The notes under the pieces were generated by a model. That model had not been told where the DNA came from, did not search any database, and worked only from the letters and a program-made list of their open reading frames with translations. Source: an uncultured Lachnospiraceae bacterium (GTDB lineage Bacteria; Bacillota_A; Clostridia; Lachnospirales; Lachnospiraceae). From it: 64,000 bases of DNA. Positions 24,619-34,449 of this stretch are shown here, in pieces. The DNA lies in contig CAJUFW010000001.1 of the NCBI GenBank assembly GCA_910585655.1, forward strand, positions 1 to 64,000, in the 5' to 3' direction. How positions within the stretch are numbered: position 1 is the first letter of the stretch; the number at the start of each line of letters is the position of its first letter. Made by a program: the position numbers and the translations under genes.

Positions 24619-26109
24619 ATGGGAAAGTATATAATGGCTTTGGATCAGGGAACGACCAGTTCCCGTTGTATTTTATTTAATGAGGCAGGGGAAATCTGCA
24701 GTGTGGCACAGAAGGAGTTTACACAGATTTATCCACAGCCGGGTTGGGTAGAGCATAATCCGATGGAAATTTGGTCGTCTCAGCTTAGTGTAGCGACGGA
24801 AGCGATGGCGGCGCATGGAGTGAGCGCGGCGGATATTGCGGCGATTGGTATTACCAATCAGAGAGAAACGACGATTGTCTGGGACAAGCGGACGGGAGAG
24901 CCGGTCTATCATGCGATTGTCTGGCAGTGCAGGAGGACCGCATATATGCTAGATGAGTTGATGAAAGGAGACTTCCCGGATTATATCCGAGAGCATACCG
25001 GGCTGCAGCCGGACGCTTATTTTTCTGCCAGTAAGCTAAAATGGATTTTAGACGAGGTGCCGGGGGTAAGGGAACGGGCGGAGCGCGGGGAACTGCTCTT
25101 TGGTACGGTAGACACATGGCTGATTTGGAATTTGACGAAGGGGAAGGTATTTGTTACCGATTATACCAATGCCTCTCGTACTATGCTGTTTGATATCCAT
25201 TCGCTGACATGGGATGATACGATGTTAGAGCGGCTGCAGATTCCAAAATGTATGCTGCCGGAGGTAAAGCCAAGCAGTACGATATATGGCTATACGGACG
25301 AGTCTGTGCTGGGCGGGGAAATTCCGATTGCCGGAGCTGCCGGAGATCAGCAGGCGGCTTTGTTTGGGCAGTGCTGTTTTGAAAAAGGCGAAGTAAAAAA
25401 TACATATGGGACAGGCTGTTTTTTGTTAATGAACATCGGAAGCAAACCGATTCTTTCTAGGAACGGCTTGGTGACGACGATTGCTGCCAGCCGACCGGGA
25501 GAACGGATTTATGCTCTGGAAGGCAGCGTATTCGTAGCCGGGGCGGCGATTCAGTGGCTGCGGGACGAAATGCGGATGATCCGCACTGCAGCGCAATCCG
25601 AAGAATATGCCAGATCCGTGCCGGATACCGGCGGCGTTTATATCGTACCGGCTTTTACCGGGCTGGGAGCGCCTCATTGGGATCAATATGCCAGAGGAAC
25701 GATGGTAGGCATTACCCGCGGCACCCAAAAAGAGCATGTGATTCGGGCGACACTAGAGGCGATCGCTTACCAGACAGTCGATGTGTTAAAGGCAATGGAG
25801 CAGGATTTAGAACTGACACTTTCTGGTCTTAAAGTAGATGGCGGGGCATCTGCCAATCACTTTTTGATGCAGTTTCAGTCGGATATTTTGGGGATTCCGG
25901 TAGAAAAGCCAACTTGTATCGAAACGACTGCTTTAGGAGCCGCTTATCTGGCTGGACTGGCTGTCGGTTACTGGTCGGACGAAGAAGCATTAAAGAAAAA
26001 CTGGAAACAGGCGAGAGAGTATCAGCCGGATATGAATACCGAGCAGAGGGAGCGGCTGCTTCGGAATTGGAGGAGAGCGGTAGAGCGGGCAAAGGCTTGG
26101 GAAGAATAA
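24619..26109 (+). CDS. glpK: Glycerol kinase
   Basis: 496 residues of the FGGY family, phosphorylating glycerol to sn-glycerol-3-phosphate. Signatures are [17 protein letters not shown] at the N-terminus, [13 protein letters not shown] (about 80-92), [29 protein letters not shown] (about 262), and the C-terminal [17 protein letters not shown] with [18 protein letters not shown]. The length and motifs are those of canonical GlpK. A GGAGG site precedes ATG 24619. No glpF or glpD is adjacent. A second, more divergent FGGY kinase is at 55693. A strong terminator follows. Confidence 0.94.
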   Translation: MGKYIMALDQGTTSSRCILFNEAGEICSVAQKEFTQIYPQPGWVEHNPMEIWSSQLSVATEAMAAHGVSAADIAAIGITNQRETTIVWDKRTGEPVYHAIVWQCRRTAYMLDELMKGDFPDYIREHTGLQPDAYFSASKLKWILDEVPGVRERAERGELLFGTVDTWLIWNLTKGKVFVTDYTNASRTMLFDIHSLTWDDTMLERLQIPKCMLPEVKPSSTIYGYTDESVLGGEIPIAGAAGDQQAALFGQCCFEKGEVKNTYGTGCFLLMNIGSKPILSRNGLVTTIAASRPGERIYALEGSVFVAGAAIQWLRDEMRMIRTAAQSEEYARSVPDTGGVYIVPAFTGLGAPHWDQYARGTMVGITRGTQKEHVIRATLEAIAYQTVDVLKAMEQDLELTLSGLKVDGGASANHFLMQFQSDILGIPVEKPTCIETTALGAAYLAGLAVGYWSDEEALKKNWKQAREYQPDMNTEQRERLLRNWRRAVERAKAWEE

Positions 26110-26171
26110 GAAGGCATACGGACGTTGTTCTGCTGGGGGGATACGTTAGAGCAAATGTATTGGAAGAAATA

Positions 26172-26223
26172 TAGAAGAGGGACTGTCGCTTTTGCAGCAG
26201 CCCCTCTTCTTGGATGTTTTTTG
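26172..26223. terminator. Intrinsic terminator after glpK (probably bidirectional)
   Basis: AGAAGAGGGACTG and CAGCCCCTCTTCT form a GC-rich stem around TCGCTTTTGCAG, followed by TTGGATGTTTTTTG. It also lies just past the 3' end of the convergent DUF2812 gene. Confidence 0.75.
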
Positions 26224-26234
26224 GGAATTCTTTT

Positions 26235-26789
26235 TCATAAGTTATCTTTTTTTACAAATTTCCAAAACTGGTATCCCGACCAGGAAAACAAGAATAAATA
26301 GAACACTATCAGTCCGACATAAATCCAGGCCATCACCTGCTGGAAAGGATGATAAACCAGAAAATTCAGGATACATTGTGGAAGGAGAACAAAAAAGAAC
26401 AAGATAGAAAGAGGAAGAATACGCCCCTTTAGTACCTGCTTGATCATGTTGGATCGGGAACTGGCGTCGCAAAAAATTTCTTCTTCCCCATTCATCTCGG
26501 AAACCGGTTTACGGAAATAGCTGTAACCCCAAAAATCCTGGATATATTCCCAGCCGCAGTCTTCAAACATCTGGACATAAGCCGTGCTGTTGCTGTTTTT
26601 TTCCAGGTTGTAGTCTAACTGGTAAACAACGTCCTCCGGTTCGCATCGTTGAAAGAAGTAGACACCTAAGAAATTGACGGAGAGAAGCTTCCATCCGTTT
26701 TGATGCTGCCTGCGTAAATAGTCTTGTTCCTTTTGCCATTCTGGTACGGTAAAGAAACGGATTTCTGTTTTGGTATAGTTGTTTTTCAT
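26235..26789 (-). CDS. DUF2812 membrane protein
   Basis: 184 residues. The soluble N-terminal part (about 1-110) has the DUF2812 pattern: EIRFFTVPEWQKEQDYLRRQ, NGWKLLSV, DCGWEYIQDFWGYSYFRKP. Two membrane helices follow (about 125-145 LPLSILFFFVLLPQCIL and 150-175 VMAWIYVGLIVFYLFLF). DUF2812 proteins are usually encoded with a PadR regulator, as here, where padR is 17 bases upstream on the same strand. The function is unknown; a membrane stress or antimicrobial response is often suggested from such pairs (inference). Confidence 0.85.
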   Translation of the reverse strand: MKNNYTKTEIRFFTVPEWQKEQDYLRRQHQNGWKLLSVNFLGVYFFQRCEPEDVVYQLDYNLEKNSNSTAYVQMFEDCGWEYIQDFWGYSYFRKPVSEMNGEEEIFCDASSRSNMIKQVLKGRILPLSILFFFVLLPQCILNFLVYHPFQQVMAWIYVGLIVFYLFLFSWSGYQFWKFVKKDNL

Positions 26790-26805
26790 GCTGTCATCCT
26801 CCTTT

Positions 26806-27189
26806 TCATTTTTTGTTTCTTATTTCATTGTGCGAAAGAAGCATAGTTGCTTCTATTTTTTCTTCATAGTCTTTTAGCTGGTATTCTTTTATATTCCGAC
26901 AGAGACGCCGGATTCGCTTTATTTCCAGATTTAATACTTCCTGTCCCAGAACGGTGATTTTATAAAGCTTTCGTTTTTCTTCTTCGCGGATAAATCGGAT
27001 CAGACCGTCTCGTTCCATTTTAGAGAGGCTTCCGTAAAGCGTACCGGGACTAATACGAATAGCACCATCAGTCAGTTCTTCTACCTGCTGTACAATCCGG
27101 TAGCCATGTGCCTCTGTCTGCAGGCATAAAAGAATATAGAAGCTGGTTTCTGTCATTGGCATGTAAACTTTTTTTATATGGGAATTCAA
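26806..27189 (-). CDS. PadR-family transcriptional regulator
   Basis: 127 residues. The PadR winged helix is clear: MTETSFYILLCLQTEAHGYRIVQQVEEL, ISPGTLYGSLSKMERDGLIRF, EEKRKLYKITVLGQEVL, then a dimerising C-terminal helix. The best start is TTG at 27189, which has GAGGTGA at 27203-27197 on the minus strand; the internal ATG at MPM has no ribosome site. It sits first in an operon with the DUF2812 gene. A perfect 9-bp-arm palindrome just downstream of its -10 box is the likely operator for autorepression. Confidence 0.88.
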   Translation of the reverse strand: MNSHIKKVYMPMTETSFYILLCLQTEAHGYRIVQQVEELTDGAIRISPGTLYGSLSKMERDGLIRFIREEEKRKLYKITVLGQEVLNLEIKRIRRLCRNIKEYQLKDYEEKIEATMLLSHNEIRNKK

Positions 27190-27267
27190 ATTATCACCTC
27201 ACATTCCGGCGGTTGGGTAGACTCTAAGCAGAAAAAATAAATAACAGTGCAATCTATCGTATTCAGA

Positions 27268-27286
27268 TATATCGAACTTCGATATA
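27268..27286. promoter_or_regulatory. Probable PadR operator
   Basis: TATATCGAA-C-TTCGATATA is a perfect palindrome with 9-bp arms around one central base. It sits 3 bases after the -10 box of the minus-strand promoter, covering the expected transcript start, a classic repression position. Confidence 0.7.
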
Positions 27287-27289
27287 GTA

Positions 27290-27318
27290 AGAATAGCATA
27301 GGGAAGGGAATTTGTCAA
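27290..27318 (-). promoter_or_regulatory. Sigma-A-type promoter of padR-DUF2812
   Basis: On the minus strand TTGACA (27318-27313) and TATTCT (27295-27290) are 17 bases apart. The -35 box is consensus. Confidence 0.75.
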
Positions 27319-27500
27319 GAAACACATTGTGGGTTGCTTATCAAGTATAATTTTTCAGGAAAGGAAGCTGAAGTCGGCAGTGAAGGAACAACGTTGTGAA
27401 AAATAAGACATCCCGCAGCAAGTAAGGATTGAATATCCGACCAAAACGTGGTAAAATCAAAAGCGGGAACAGAAGAGAATAGAAGGGGGTACATAGGGAT

Positions 27501-28094
27501 ATGGCAAAGCTGCAGTTGTTTATCAAAGCAATTTATGCAGGATTTATGATTGGAATTGGGGGAATTGTCTATTTATCCGTGGAAAATAAGGTAATCGGAT
27601 CGTTGCTTTTCTCGTTTGGACTGCTGACGATAGTCACACAGGGCTTCGCTCTTTATACCGGAAAGATCGGTTTTATCAAAAGCCCTAAGGAATTATTTGA
27701 TATGCTGATTATCATTGCCGGAAATTTCGCCGGTACGTTTCTGACTGCGGTTTTGGCTAAGGCGGCGCATTTGAATATCACTACGGCAGAGCTGGTGGAT
27801 AAAAAACTGGATAACACGATCTGGAACGTTTTTTTACTGGCGATATTTTGCGGTGTGATGATGTATTTGGCGATTGACAATTTCAACAAAGCAAAAAACC
27901 ATCTTTTTATTATTGCGCCGGTGATGATCTTTATTCTGTCCGGATTTGAACACTCTATAGCAGATATGTTTTATTTCCATCTGGCAGGAGCCTATCAGGG
28001 GAAGGCGTTTCTCTACCTCGGCGTGATGCTTTTAGGAAACGGGATTGGAGCAGTGCTGTTTAAAAATCTTGTTAAATTTGGTGCATTGGAATAA
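27501..28094 (+). CDS. Formate/nitrite transporter (FNT) family channel
   Basis: 197 residues with six hydrophobic helices, smaller than typical FNT channels (about 270). FNT proteins are pentameric channels for small monovalent anions such as formate or nitrite. Supporting features are the start AIYAGFMIGIGGIVYLS, the conserved break GFALYTGKIGFI after helix 2, the NFAGTFLTAVLAKAA helix, and GFEHSIADMFYF (about 148-159), close to the family's conserved GxEHSVANM motif. A GGGGG site precedes ATG 27501. It stands alone, with no formate lyase gene next to it. The substrate cannot be assigned. Confidence 0.8.
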   Translation: MAKLQLFIKAIYAGFMIGIGGIVYLSVENKVIGSLLFSFGLLTIVTQGFALYTGKIGFIKSPKELFDMLIIIAGNFAGTFLTAVLAKAAHLNITTAELVDKKLDNTIWNVFLLAIFCGVMMYLAIDNFNKAKNHLFIIAPVMIFILSGFEHSIADMFYFHLAGAYQGKAFLYLGVMLLGNGIGAVLFKNLVKFGALE

Positions 28095-28370
28095 TTTTTT
28101 AAAACTGTCTCACAATGAAAAAGTGAACCTTTTCATCTGGGAGGGTTTGTGCTATACTCTGTGCCAGAAGGCGGGCATAACGATGGCTGGACGCGGGGTA
28201 GAATGGCAGGATTTCAGCAGACATCGTTATCCTGCCTCTATTTTTTATATGATAGGAAAGTTCTCCGAACTTCCCTATCATACAAAAAACCCTCCGGGCA
28301 GGATTCTTATTTATATCAGTGGAATTCTTTTTCACTAGGCTTTAATTTTACGAAAAAAGGGGATAGAAAG
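28095..28370 (+). promoter_or_regulatory. Structured leader region with promoter and competing hairpins before the esterase gene
   Basis: TTTTCA (28130-28135) and TATACT (28153-28158) are 17 bases apart. Downstream, ATAACGATG (28177-28185) can pair with CATCGTTAT (28222-28230). The terminator hairpin at 28205 needs part of the same 3' strand, so the two folds exclude each other. A third hairpin, TATGATAGG/CCTATCATA with AAGTT/AACTT and loop CTCCG, spans 28248-28282. GAGGGTTT (28141-28148) pairs with AAACCCTC (28287-28294). Two segments (GGAAAGTTCTCCG and AGTGGAATTCTTTTTCA) recur at 48.4-48.5 kb. Confidence 0.55.
28205..28246 (+). terminator. Intrinsic terminator or attenuator after the FNT gene
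   Basis: GGCAGGAT (28205-28212) pairs with ATCCTGCC (28229-28236) around a 16-base loop, followed by TCTATTTTTT. It may end transcription from the FNT gene or act on the leader starting near 28165. Confidence 0.65.
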
Positions 28371-29339
28371 ATGAAGGTAATACAAAAAACAATCGGGGAA
28401 CATGCCGTATTGACCGGATACCTGCATGAGCCAAGCCAAGAAATGGGAAATATCAGCGCTTATCCGGCGATGTTGGTGCTGCCGGGCGGCGGCTTCCGTT
28501 TTTGCAGTGAACGGGAGGGCGAGCCGGTGGCAATGGCTTTTTTTGCAGAAGGCTATCAGGCGTTTGTCCTGGATTATACGACGGTCACAAAGAAGCCGGA
28601 CGCGGTGATGGGAGATCCGATGAAGGACACCGAACTGGCGTTAAAGTACCTTCGTGATCAAACGGAGGAATGGCATATTGCACCGGGAAAGGTAGCGATG
28701 ATTGGCTTTTCCGGCGGCGGGCATCTGGCGGCAGCAGTGGCGACGCATGGCGAGGAGCGTCCGGATGCGCTGGTACTCGGATATCCGGGGATTATCCACA
28801 GCGACTTACGCGCCTTAGACTGCCCGGATATTGTGGAATCCGTAGACAGCCAGACGCCGCCGTCTTTTATTTTCAGTACCAGGGACGACAAGGTGACGCC
28901 GCCGGCACATCCGTTGGCATTTGCCCAGGCATTAAATACCGCCGGTGTGGATTTTGAACTACATATTTTCCGCAGCGGAGTACATGGGCTTTCCTTGGGA
29001 AAAACGTTGACGAGCAGCGGTTTTCGCGACAATGTGAATGCGGATTTTGCCGGATGGTTTCCGATGTGTGTTCGCTGGCTGCGCGATAGGTTAGGAGATT
29101 TTACGATTTATGGCGTCAACGACGGCAGAACCGGGAAATACAGCATTGATACCGTTTTATCCGAGCTTTTGGCGTCCGCAGAAGCGAAAGCTCTGGTGCT
29201 AGAAGCCTTTCCGGCGGTAGAAGGGATGGCTGCAAATCCGATGGCAGGGCATATGAGTCTGCGGCAAATCAAAGGAATGCTTCCAGGCGTATCGGAAGAA
29301 GTATTGGGAAAGCTAGACGAAGCGCTGTTAAAATTATAA
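28371..29339 (+). CDS. Alpha/beta-hydrolase esterase (acetyl-esterase/BD-FAE-like)
   Basis: 322 residues. The oxyanion-hole region LPGGGFRFCSEREGEPVA (about 40-57), the nucleophile elbow GFSGGGHLAAA (Ser near 113), the acidic residue in STRDDKVTPP (about 170) and the His in SGVHGLS (about 204) make a complete triad of the acetyl xylan esterase/bifunctional feruloyl-esterase type. After the hydrolase core (about 1-250) there are some 70 extra residues ending in a helical GHMSLRQIKGMLPG segment. No signal peptide, so it is cytoplasmic and probably deacetylates imported oligosaccharides. ATG 28371 has AAAGGGGATAGAAAG upstream. A longer open frame from 28149 runs through the structured leader and is not coding. 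Confidence 0.85.
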   Translation: MKVIQKTIGEHAVLTGYLHEPSQEMGNISAYPAMLVLPGGGFRFCSEREGEPVAMAFFAEGYQAFVLDYTTVTKKPDAVMGDPMKDTELALKYLRDQTEEWHIAPGKVAMIGFSGGGHLAAAVATHGEERPDALVLGYPGIIHSDLRALDCPDIVESVDSQTPPSFIFSTRDDKVTPPAHPLAFAQALNTAGVDFELHIFRSGVHGLSLGKTLTSSGFRDNVNADFAGWFPMCVRWLRDRLGDFTIYGVNDGRTGKYSIDTVLSELLASAEAKALVLEAFPAVEGMAANPMAGHMSLRQIKGMLPGVSEEVLGKLDEALLKL

Positions 29340-29399
29340 GCAGGAATTTTTTTAAAAAGGATTGCTTACAATAAGAAAAAGAGTGATAAAGGAAAAAGA

Positions 29400-31679
29400 A
29401 TGGAGGAACTCGAATTCATGAAAGAGCGGGTAGAGCGTATTTTAAAGGAGCAATACCAGAAAAGCTGCGGGGAATGCAGTGCGAAGGAGGTCTATGTCGC
29501 GCTGCTGCAGGCGGTCAAAGAGGAGATGGCAGATCGGAAGCTGACGGAAGGAAAGAAAAAGCTGTATTACATTTCGGCAGAGTTCTTGATTGGAAAGCTT
29601 CTGGCAGGCAACCTAATCAATTTAGGCACCTATGAGGAAATGGATACGTATTTAAAAGAGCATGGTTTTTCTATGACGGAAATGGAAGAACTGGAACCGG
29701 AGCCGTCTCTTGGAAACGGCGGACTGGGACGTTTGGCAGCATGTTTTTTGGATTCCATTGCGACTTTGGGACTGCCGGGAGACGGGGTTGGTCTGAATTA
29801 CCATTTTGGCTTGTTCCGTCAGAGATTTGCGGATCATAAGCAGATGGAGGAGCCAAACCCATGGATCGAGGATCAGAGCTGGCTGACCAAAACAGACGTC
29901 AGCTATGAGGTGTCTTTTGGCGGCGGGCTGACTGTGACCTCCCGGATGTATGACATTGACGTGGCAGGCTATGAGAGCGGACGGAATAAGCTGCATCTAT
30001 TTGATTTGGAAACGGTGGACGAGGGTATCGTAGAAGAAGGGATTGACTTTGACAAGGAAGATATCAGACGGAATCTGACGCTCTTTTTGTATCCGGACGA
30101 CAGCGACGATGCCGGACGGCTGCTGCGGATTTATCAGCAATATTTTATGGTCAGCAATGGGGCGCAGATGATTTTAGAGGAGATCAAGCAAAAAGGCGGG
30201 AAACTGACAGAACTGCCGGAATATGCAGTGATTCAGATCAACGACACCCATCCGACGATGGTGATTCCGGAGTTAATCCGTCTGCTGATGAAAGAGGGAA
30301 TCGAACAGGACGAGGCGATCCGTCTGGTAAGCCAGACCTGCGCGTATACCAATCATACGATTCTGGCGGAAGCATTGGAAACCTGGCCGCTTAAATATCT
30401 GGAAAAAGCGGTACCGCAGCTTGTTCCGATTATCAAGGTATTGGATGAAAAGGTAAGGGCATCGACCAAGGATCGGAAGACCGTGATCATCGACCGGAAG
30501 AAACAGGTGCATATGGCGCATATTTGTATCCATTATGGATTCAGCACGAACGGAGTAGCGGCGCTGCATACGGATATTTTAAAGGAAAGCGAGTTAAAGG
30601 CATTTTATAAGCTTTATCCGGAGCGTTTCCAGAATAAGACGAATGGTATTACGTTCCGCCGCTGGCTGCTTTACAGTAATCAGGAGCTGACCGCCCTGAT
30701 AGAACGTTTGATTGGAAATGGCTTTAAGCGGGATGCCGAGGAGTTGAAAAAACTGGAGGCATTTGTAGAGGACGAGCAGGTATTAGAAGAGCTTTTGGCG
30801 ATTAAGCAGAAGAAAAAAGAGGATCTGGCAGAGCATTTGCAGACCAAGGGCATTACGGTCAATCCGGCTTCGATCTTCGACATTCAAATCAAGCGTCTGC
30901 ATGAGTACAAACGCCAGCAGATGAACGCTCTTTATCTGATTTATAAATATTTGGAAATCAAAAAAGGAAGAAAGCCGTCTATGCCGTTGACAATGCTGTT
31001 CGGCGCAAAGGCAGCTCCGGCTTATATCATTGCAAAAGATATCATCCATTTGATTTTGTGTCTGCAGGAGCTTTGTGAAAAGGATCCGGAAGTAAGCCCG
31101 TATTTAAAGGTTGTTATGGTGGAAAATTATAACGTTTCCTTAGCGGAAAAACTGATTCCGGCGTGTGATATTTCCGAGCAGATTTCTCTCGCTTCCAAGG
31201 AAGCAAGCGGTACCGGCAATATGAAATTTATGCTAAACGGAGCGGTAACGCTTGGTACCATGGACGGCGCCAATGTAGAGATTTTTGATTTGGTCGGACG
31301 GGAAAATATGTATCTGTTCGGAGAGTCAAGCGATACCGTAATTGAGCATTACAAGCGGGAGGACTATCATCCGACCAAGGTACTGGCACAGGATATCCGT
31401 CTGCAGAACTTAGTGGATTTTATCGTCGGACCGGAACTGACGGCGATAGGGGATAAGGAAAACCTGACCAGGCTTTATAACGAGATCGTCGGGAAGGACT
31501 GGTTTATGGCGCTCCTAGATCTAAAGGATTATATCATTACCAAGGAATGGGCGTTAGAGGATTACGAGGATCGGAAGGAATGGGCAAAGAAGATGTTAAT
31601 CAACATCAGTCAGTCAGGGTATTTCTCTTCGGATCGGACGATTGCCGAATACAACCGGGATATCTGGAAACTGTCATAA
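29400..31679 (+). CDS. glgP: Glycogen/starch/maltodextrin phosphorylase
   Basis: 759 residues. It releases glucose-1-phosphate from alpha-1,4-glucans using pyridoxal phosphate. Signatures are [19 protein letters not shown] (about 100-118), [32 protein letters not shown] (about 495-512), and the PLP region [28 protein letters not shown] (Lys near 608; quoted in two parts: [12 protein letters not shown] and [10 protein letters not shown]). It is somewhat shorter than the usual 800-830 residues, mainly because the N-terminal regulatory segment is reduced. AAAGGA precedes ATG 29400. malQ follows after 56 bases, and the two act together on glycogen or maltodextrin. Confidence 0.95.
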   Translation: MEELEFMKERVERILKEQYQKSCGECSAKEVYVALLQAVKEEMADRKLTEGKKKLYYISAEFLIGKLLAGNLINLGTYEEMDTYLKEHGFSMTEMEELEPEPSLGNGGLGRLAACFLDSIATLGLPGDGVGLNYHFGLFRQRFADHKQMEEPNPWIEDQSWLTKTDVSYEVSFGGGLTVTSRMYDIDVAGYESGRNKLHLFDLETVDEGIVEEGIDFDKEDIRRNLTLFLYPDDSDDAGRLLRIYQQYFMVSNGAQMILEEIKQKGGKLTELPEYAVIQINDTHPTMVIPELIRLLMKEGIEQDEAIRLVSQTCAYTNHTILAEALETWPLKYLEKAVPQLVPIIKVLDEKVRASTKDRKTVIIDRKKQVHMAHICIHYGFSTNGVAALHTDILKESELKAFYKLYPERFQNKTNGITFRRWLLYSNQELTALIERLIGNGFKRDAEELKKLEAFVEDEQVLEELLAIKQKKKEDLAEHLQTKGITVNPASIFDIQIKRLHEYKRQQMNALYLIYKYLEIKKGRKPSMPLTMLFGAKAAPAYIIAKDIIHLILCLQELCEKDPEVSPYLKVVMVENYNVSLAEKLIPACDISEQISLASKEASGTGNMKFMLNGAVTLGTMDGANVEIFDLVGRENMYLFGESSDTVIEHYKREDYHPTKVLAQDIRLQNLVDFIVGPELTAIGDKENLTRLYNEIVGKDWFMALLDLKDYIITKEWALEDYEDRKEWAKKMLINISQSGYFSSDRTIAEYNRDIWKLS

Positions 31680-31735
31680 GAAAATAAATCCTAGAGATAC
31701 GGCGGCAGAAGCGCTGCCGGAGAGGAGAGGATCAG

Positions 31736-33190
31736 ATGGGAAAAGAAGCAGGAATTTTAATGCCGGTTTCCGCTCTTCCGGGAAGACACGGTATCGGGGA
31801 TTTTGGAAGTAGCAGCTATGAATTTGTCGATCAGATCGCGCAGGCAGGATTAAAGATCTGGCAGATTCTTCCGCTTGGCCCGCTGGGGTATGGAAATTCC
31901 CCGTACCAGCCGTATTCTTCCTTTGCGGGAGATGAGCTTTATATCAGCCTGGACAGACTTTGGCAGGAGGGCTTACTTGGGAAAACACCTTCTTTTGAAA
32001 AGTTTTCTACAAGTGTAGATTATCAAGCCGTACGGGAGTTTAAGTCGGATTGGCTAAAAAAAGCGTATCGGAAGTTTCGACCAAACGAGGAATACGAAGC
32101 CTTTGTCAAACAGGAGTGGGTGCGTTCCTATGCGATTTATCTGACCTTTAAAAAAGCAAACGAGCTAAGAAGCTGGCTGGAATGGCCGAAAAAGCAAAAG
32201 GAATACTGGAAAAAGCCGTTTGATTTGGAGGAGGCAGGCTTTGAAGAAAGCGTTCAGTACGAAATGTTTGTCCAGTATGAATTTTATCATCAGTGGATGA
32301 CGTTAAAAGCCTATGCCAATCAGAAAGGCGTGCAGATCATGGGAGATATCCCGTTTTATGTCGGGATTGATTCCCTGGATGTCTGGGCGAATCAGGATTG
32401 CTTTTTACTGGACAAGGCGGGGAATCCTAAGTGGATTGCCGGAGTACCGCCGGATTATTTTAGTGAAACCGGGCAGCGCTGGGGGAATCCGATTTATAAC
32501 TGGAAGCATTTAAAAGAAACCGGATTCGAGTTCTGGATCAGCCGTCTGGCTTATACGGCGAAGCTGTTTGATATCATCCGGATCGATCATTTCCGGGCGT
32601 TTGATACGTACTGGCGGATTCCATCCTCTTGTCCGACCGCGATAGAGGGAAAATGGATGTTGGCTCCGGGCTATGAATTTTTTGATACGCTGTTTGAACA
32701 GTATCCGGATATCCATATTATTGTGGAGGATTTGGGAGATTTGCGCCCGAAGGTACACAAGCTGCGGGATCATTACAATTTTATGGGAATGAAAGTGCTG
32801 CAGTTTACCTTTGATCCGCTGGAGACAAACAATGACTTCCCGGATCGGGAAAATATGATCCTGTATACCGGGACACACGATAACCAGACCGTGATGGGAT
32901 GGTATCGTTCTCAAAAGCCGAAATTCCGTCGGGCTACCTTGCAGCAGCTACGGGAAGCCGGGTTAGAGGAAGGAAAAGTAAGCGATCGTTTTATCCAGAT
33001 GAGCTTAGCCAGCATCGCCAATATCGTAGTCGTACCGATGTGGGATTTCCTTGGGCTCGATGACTCTGCCCGTGTAAACACCCCTGGTACGCTCGGTTCC
33101 CCGAACTGGGAATGGAGGATGAAGTCTTTTACGGCGTTTCAGAAAAAACTGCCGTGGATTACAGAGCAGATAAAACAAAGCGGACGATAG
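31736..33190 (+). CDS. malQ: 4-alpha-glucanotransferase (amylomaltase)
   Basis: 484 residues of GH77. MalQ disproportionates maltodextrins and so makes chains long enough for the phosphorylase encoded just upstream. Visible features are ILMPVSALPGRHGIGDFG at the N-terminus, QILPLGPLGYGNSPYQP, GDIPFYVGIDSLDVWANQ, the nucleophile region FDIIRIDHFRAFDTYW (Asp near 283), HIIVEDLGDLRPKVH (acid/base Glu near 330), and LYTGTHDNQTVMGWY. A GGAGAGGA site lies 6 bases before ATG 31736. A terminator follows. Confidence 0.95.
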   Translation: MGKEAGILMPVSALPGRHGIGDFGSSSYEFVDQIAQAGLKIWQILPLGPLGYGNSPYQPYSSFAGDELYISLDRLWQEGLLGKTPSFEKFSTSVDYQAVREFKSDWLKKAYRKFRPNEEYEAFVKQEWVRSYAIYLTFKKANELRSWLEWPKKQKEYWKKPFDLEEAGFEESVQYEMFVQYEFYHQWMTLKAYANQKGVQIMGDIPFYVGIDSLDVWANQDCFLLDKAGNPKWIAGVPPDYFSETGQRWGNPIYNWKHLKETGFEFWISRLAYTAKLFDIIRIDHFRAFDTYWRIPSSCPTAIEGKWMLAPGYEFFDTLFEQYPDIHIIVEDLGDLRPKVHKLRDHYNFMGMKVLQFTFDPLETNNDFPDRENMILYTGTHDNQTVMGWYRSQKPKFRRATLQQLREAGLEEGKVSDRFIQMSLASIANIVVVPMWDFLGLDDSARVNTPGTLGSPNWEWRMKSFTAFQKKLPWITEQIKQSGR

Positions 33191-33233
33191 AAACATGATA
33201 GGATAATAGCCAGATTCTGTGCTGGCAGTAATA

Positions 33234-33288
33234 CCCCGGAAGGGATGGCAAAACAAGTGTCGATTCTTTCCGGGGTCGTTTTATTTTA
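33234..33288 (+). terminator. Intrinsic terminator after malQ
   Basis: CCCCGGAAGG and CTTTCCGGGG pair across a 20-base loop and are followed by TCGTTTTATTTT. Confidence 0.75.
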
Positions 33289-33405
33289 AAGATACCAGCA
33301 GGATTTTTGGGTAAAATTTCCCTTTCCCAGAAAAAAGAAAAATAGAAAAAAGATAATTTTTGTCTATATAAAGTTAATTATCAGAAAGAAAAATACTTAT
33401 GTTCC

Positions 33406-33414
33406 TGTTATAAT
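33406..33414 (+). promoter_or_regulatory. Extended -10 promoter for the esterase gene at 33497
   Basis: TGTTATAAT is a full extended -10 box. No good -35 hexamer lies 17 bases upstream in the AT-rich sequence. It is 83 bases before the start codon. Confidence 0.45.
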
Positions 33415-33496
33415 GAAACGAGAAAAGAATTCTTTTTCTGGTTTGAATTATGAGTAGCAGTAAAAAAAGAGAAAAAAGAAAAATAGGAGGAACAAA

Positions 33497-34339
33497 ATGG
33501 CATTAATTGAGGTTAATTTTATTTCTAAAGCGTTGCTGCGGACCGTTTCTTTCCGGGCAATCCTTCCACTGGATAAGATTCCTTTGGATAGGAAAGGAAC
33601 AGAAGCAGAGAAAGAGAAAAAGACATTCAAAACCTTGTACTTGCTGCACGGAGGATATGGAAACGATACCGATTATATTAGTGGGACACGAATCCAGCGT
33701 TGGGCAGAGGAGCGGAACCTGGCGGTCATTATGCCTGCCGGAGAGAATCATTTTTATCTGGATCAGGAGGATACCCAGGAGTATTATGGGCAGTTTGTAG
33801 GAAAGGAACTGGTGGAGTTTACCAGGCAGCTTTTTCCTCTTTCCGAAAAACGAGAAGATACCTTTATTGCCGGGCTGTCAATGGGTGGTTATGGAGCTTT
33901 GGTAAACGGTCTGAAATATGCGGATACGTTTGGGGCGATTGGGCTGTTTTCTGCCGGAGTTATTTTAGAGGATATCTTAGAGGAAACGGATTTTATCAGA
34001 CGGGTAGGTTGGAAGAGACCATTTTGGGAACGTGTCTTTGGTCCGAAAGAAGCCTTGCGAGGAAGTGATCGGGATTATTATGCTCTGCTGCGGAAGTTAC
34101 AGGAGGAGAAAAAGGAAATTCCGCAGATATTTATAGCTATCGGGACGTCGGACTCTTTATATAAAAGAAATCAGGAATTCAAACAGTTTTTAGAGGAACA
34201 ACAGGTTTCGTTTACCTACCGGGAGGATGAAGGGGGTCACGAGTGGGATTTTTGGGACCGTTATATAAAGGAATTTTTAGAATGGCTTCCGTTAGAAGCC
34301 AAATGGCAGGGGCTAAACAGCGGGAATGTACGGAAGTAA
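33497..34339 (+). CDS. Esterase of the EstA / S-formylglutathione-hydrolase-like family
   Basis: 280 residues. It has the alpha/beta-hydrolase fold of the D-family esterases: FKTLYLLHGGYGNDTDYISGT (quoted only as LLHGGYGNDTDY) near 47-60, the nucleophile elbow AGLSMGGYGALVNGLKYAD (Ser near 130), GTSDSLY with the acidic residue near 220, and GGHEWDFWDRYI with the His near 253. No signal peptide is visible. AGGAGG precedes ATG 33497. Related enzymes remove acetyl or feruloyl groups from sugars or act on short acyl esters; the substrate is unknown here. The AraC regulator gene follows after 110 bases. Confidence 0.87.
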   Translation: MALIEVNFISKALLRTVSFRAILPLDKIPLDRKGTEAEKEKKTFKTLYLLHGGYGNDTDYISGTRIQRWAEERNLAVIMPAGENHFYLDQEDTQEYYGQFVGKELVEFTRQLFPLSEKREDTFIAGLSMGGYGALVNGLKYADTFGAIGLFSAGVILEDILEETDFIRRVGWKRPFWERVFGPKEALRGSDRDYYALLRKLQEEKKEIPQIFIAIGTSDSLYKRNQEFKQFLEEQQVSFTYREDEGGHEWDFWDRYIKEFLEWLPLEAKWQGLNSGNVRK

Positions 34340-34449
34340 CAGAAAAGAGAGAGCAGAAGGAGCATTAGAAGAGAGAAAAAGTGGAACAGGCGGTAAAGTG
34401 AAGAGAGTGAAGTCTGGAAATTAAGGCAGAGAAGAGGGAAACAACAACG

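Noticed and set aside
28149..28370. N-terminal extension of the esterase
   Set aside because: This stretch contains a promoter, a terminator hairpin and repeats; ATG 28371 has its own ribosome site and matches the family start.
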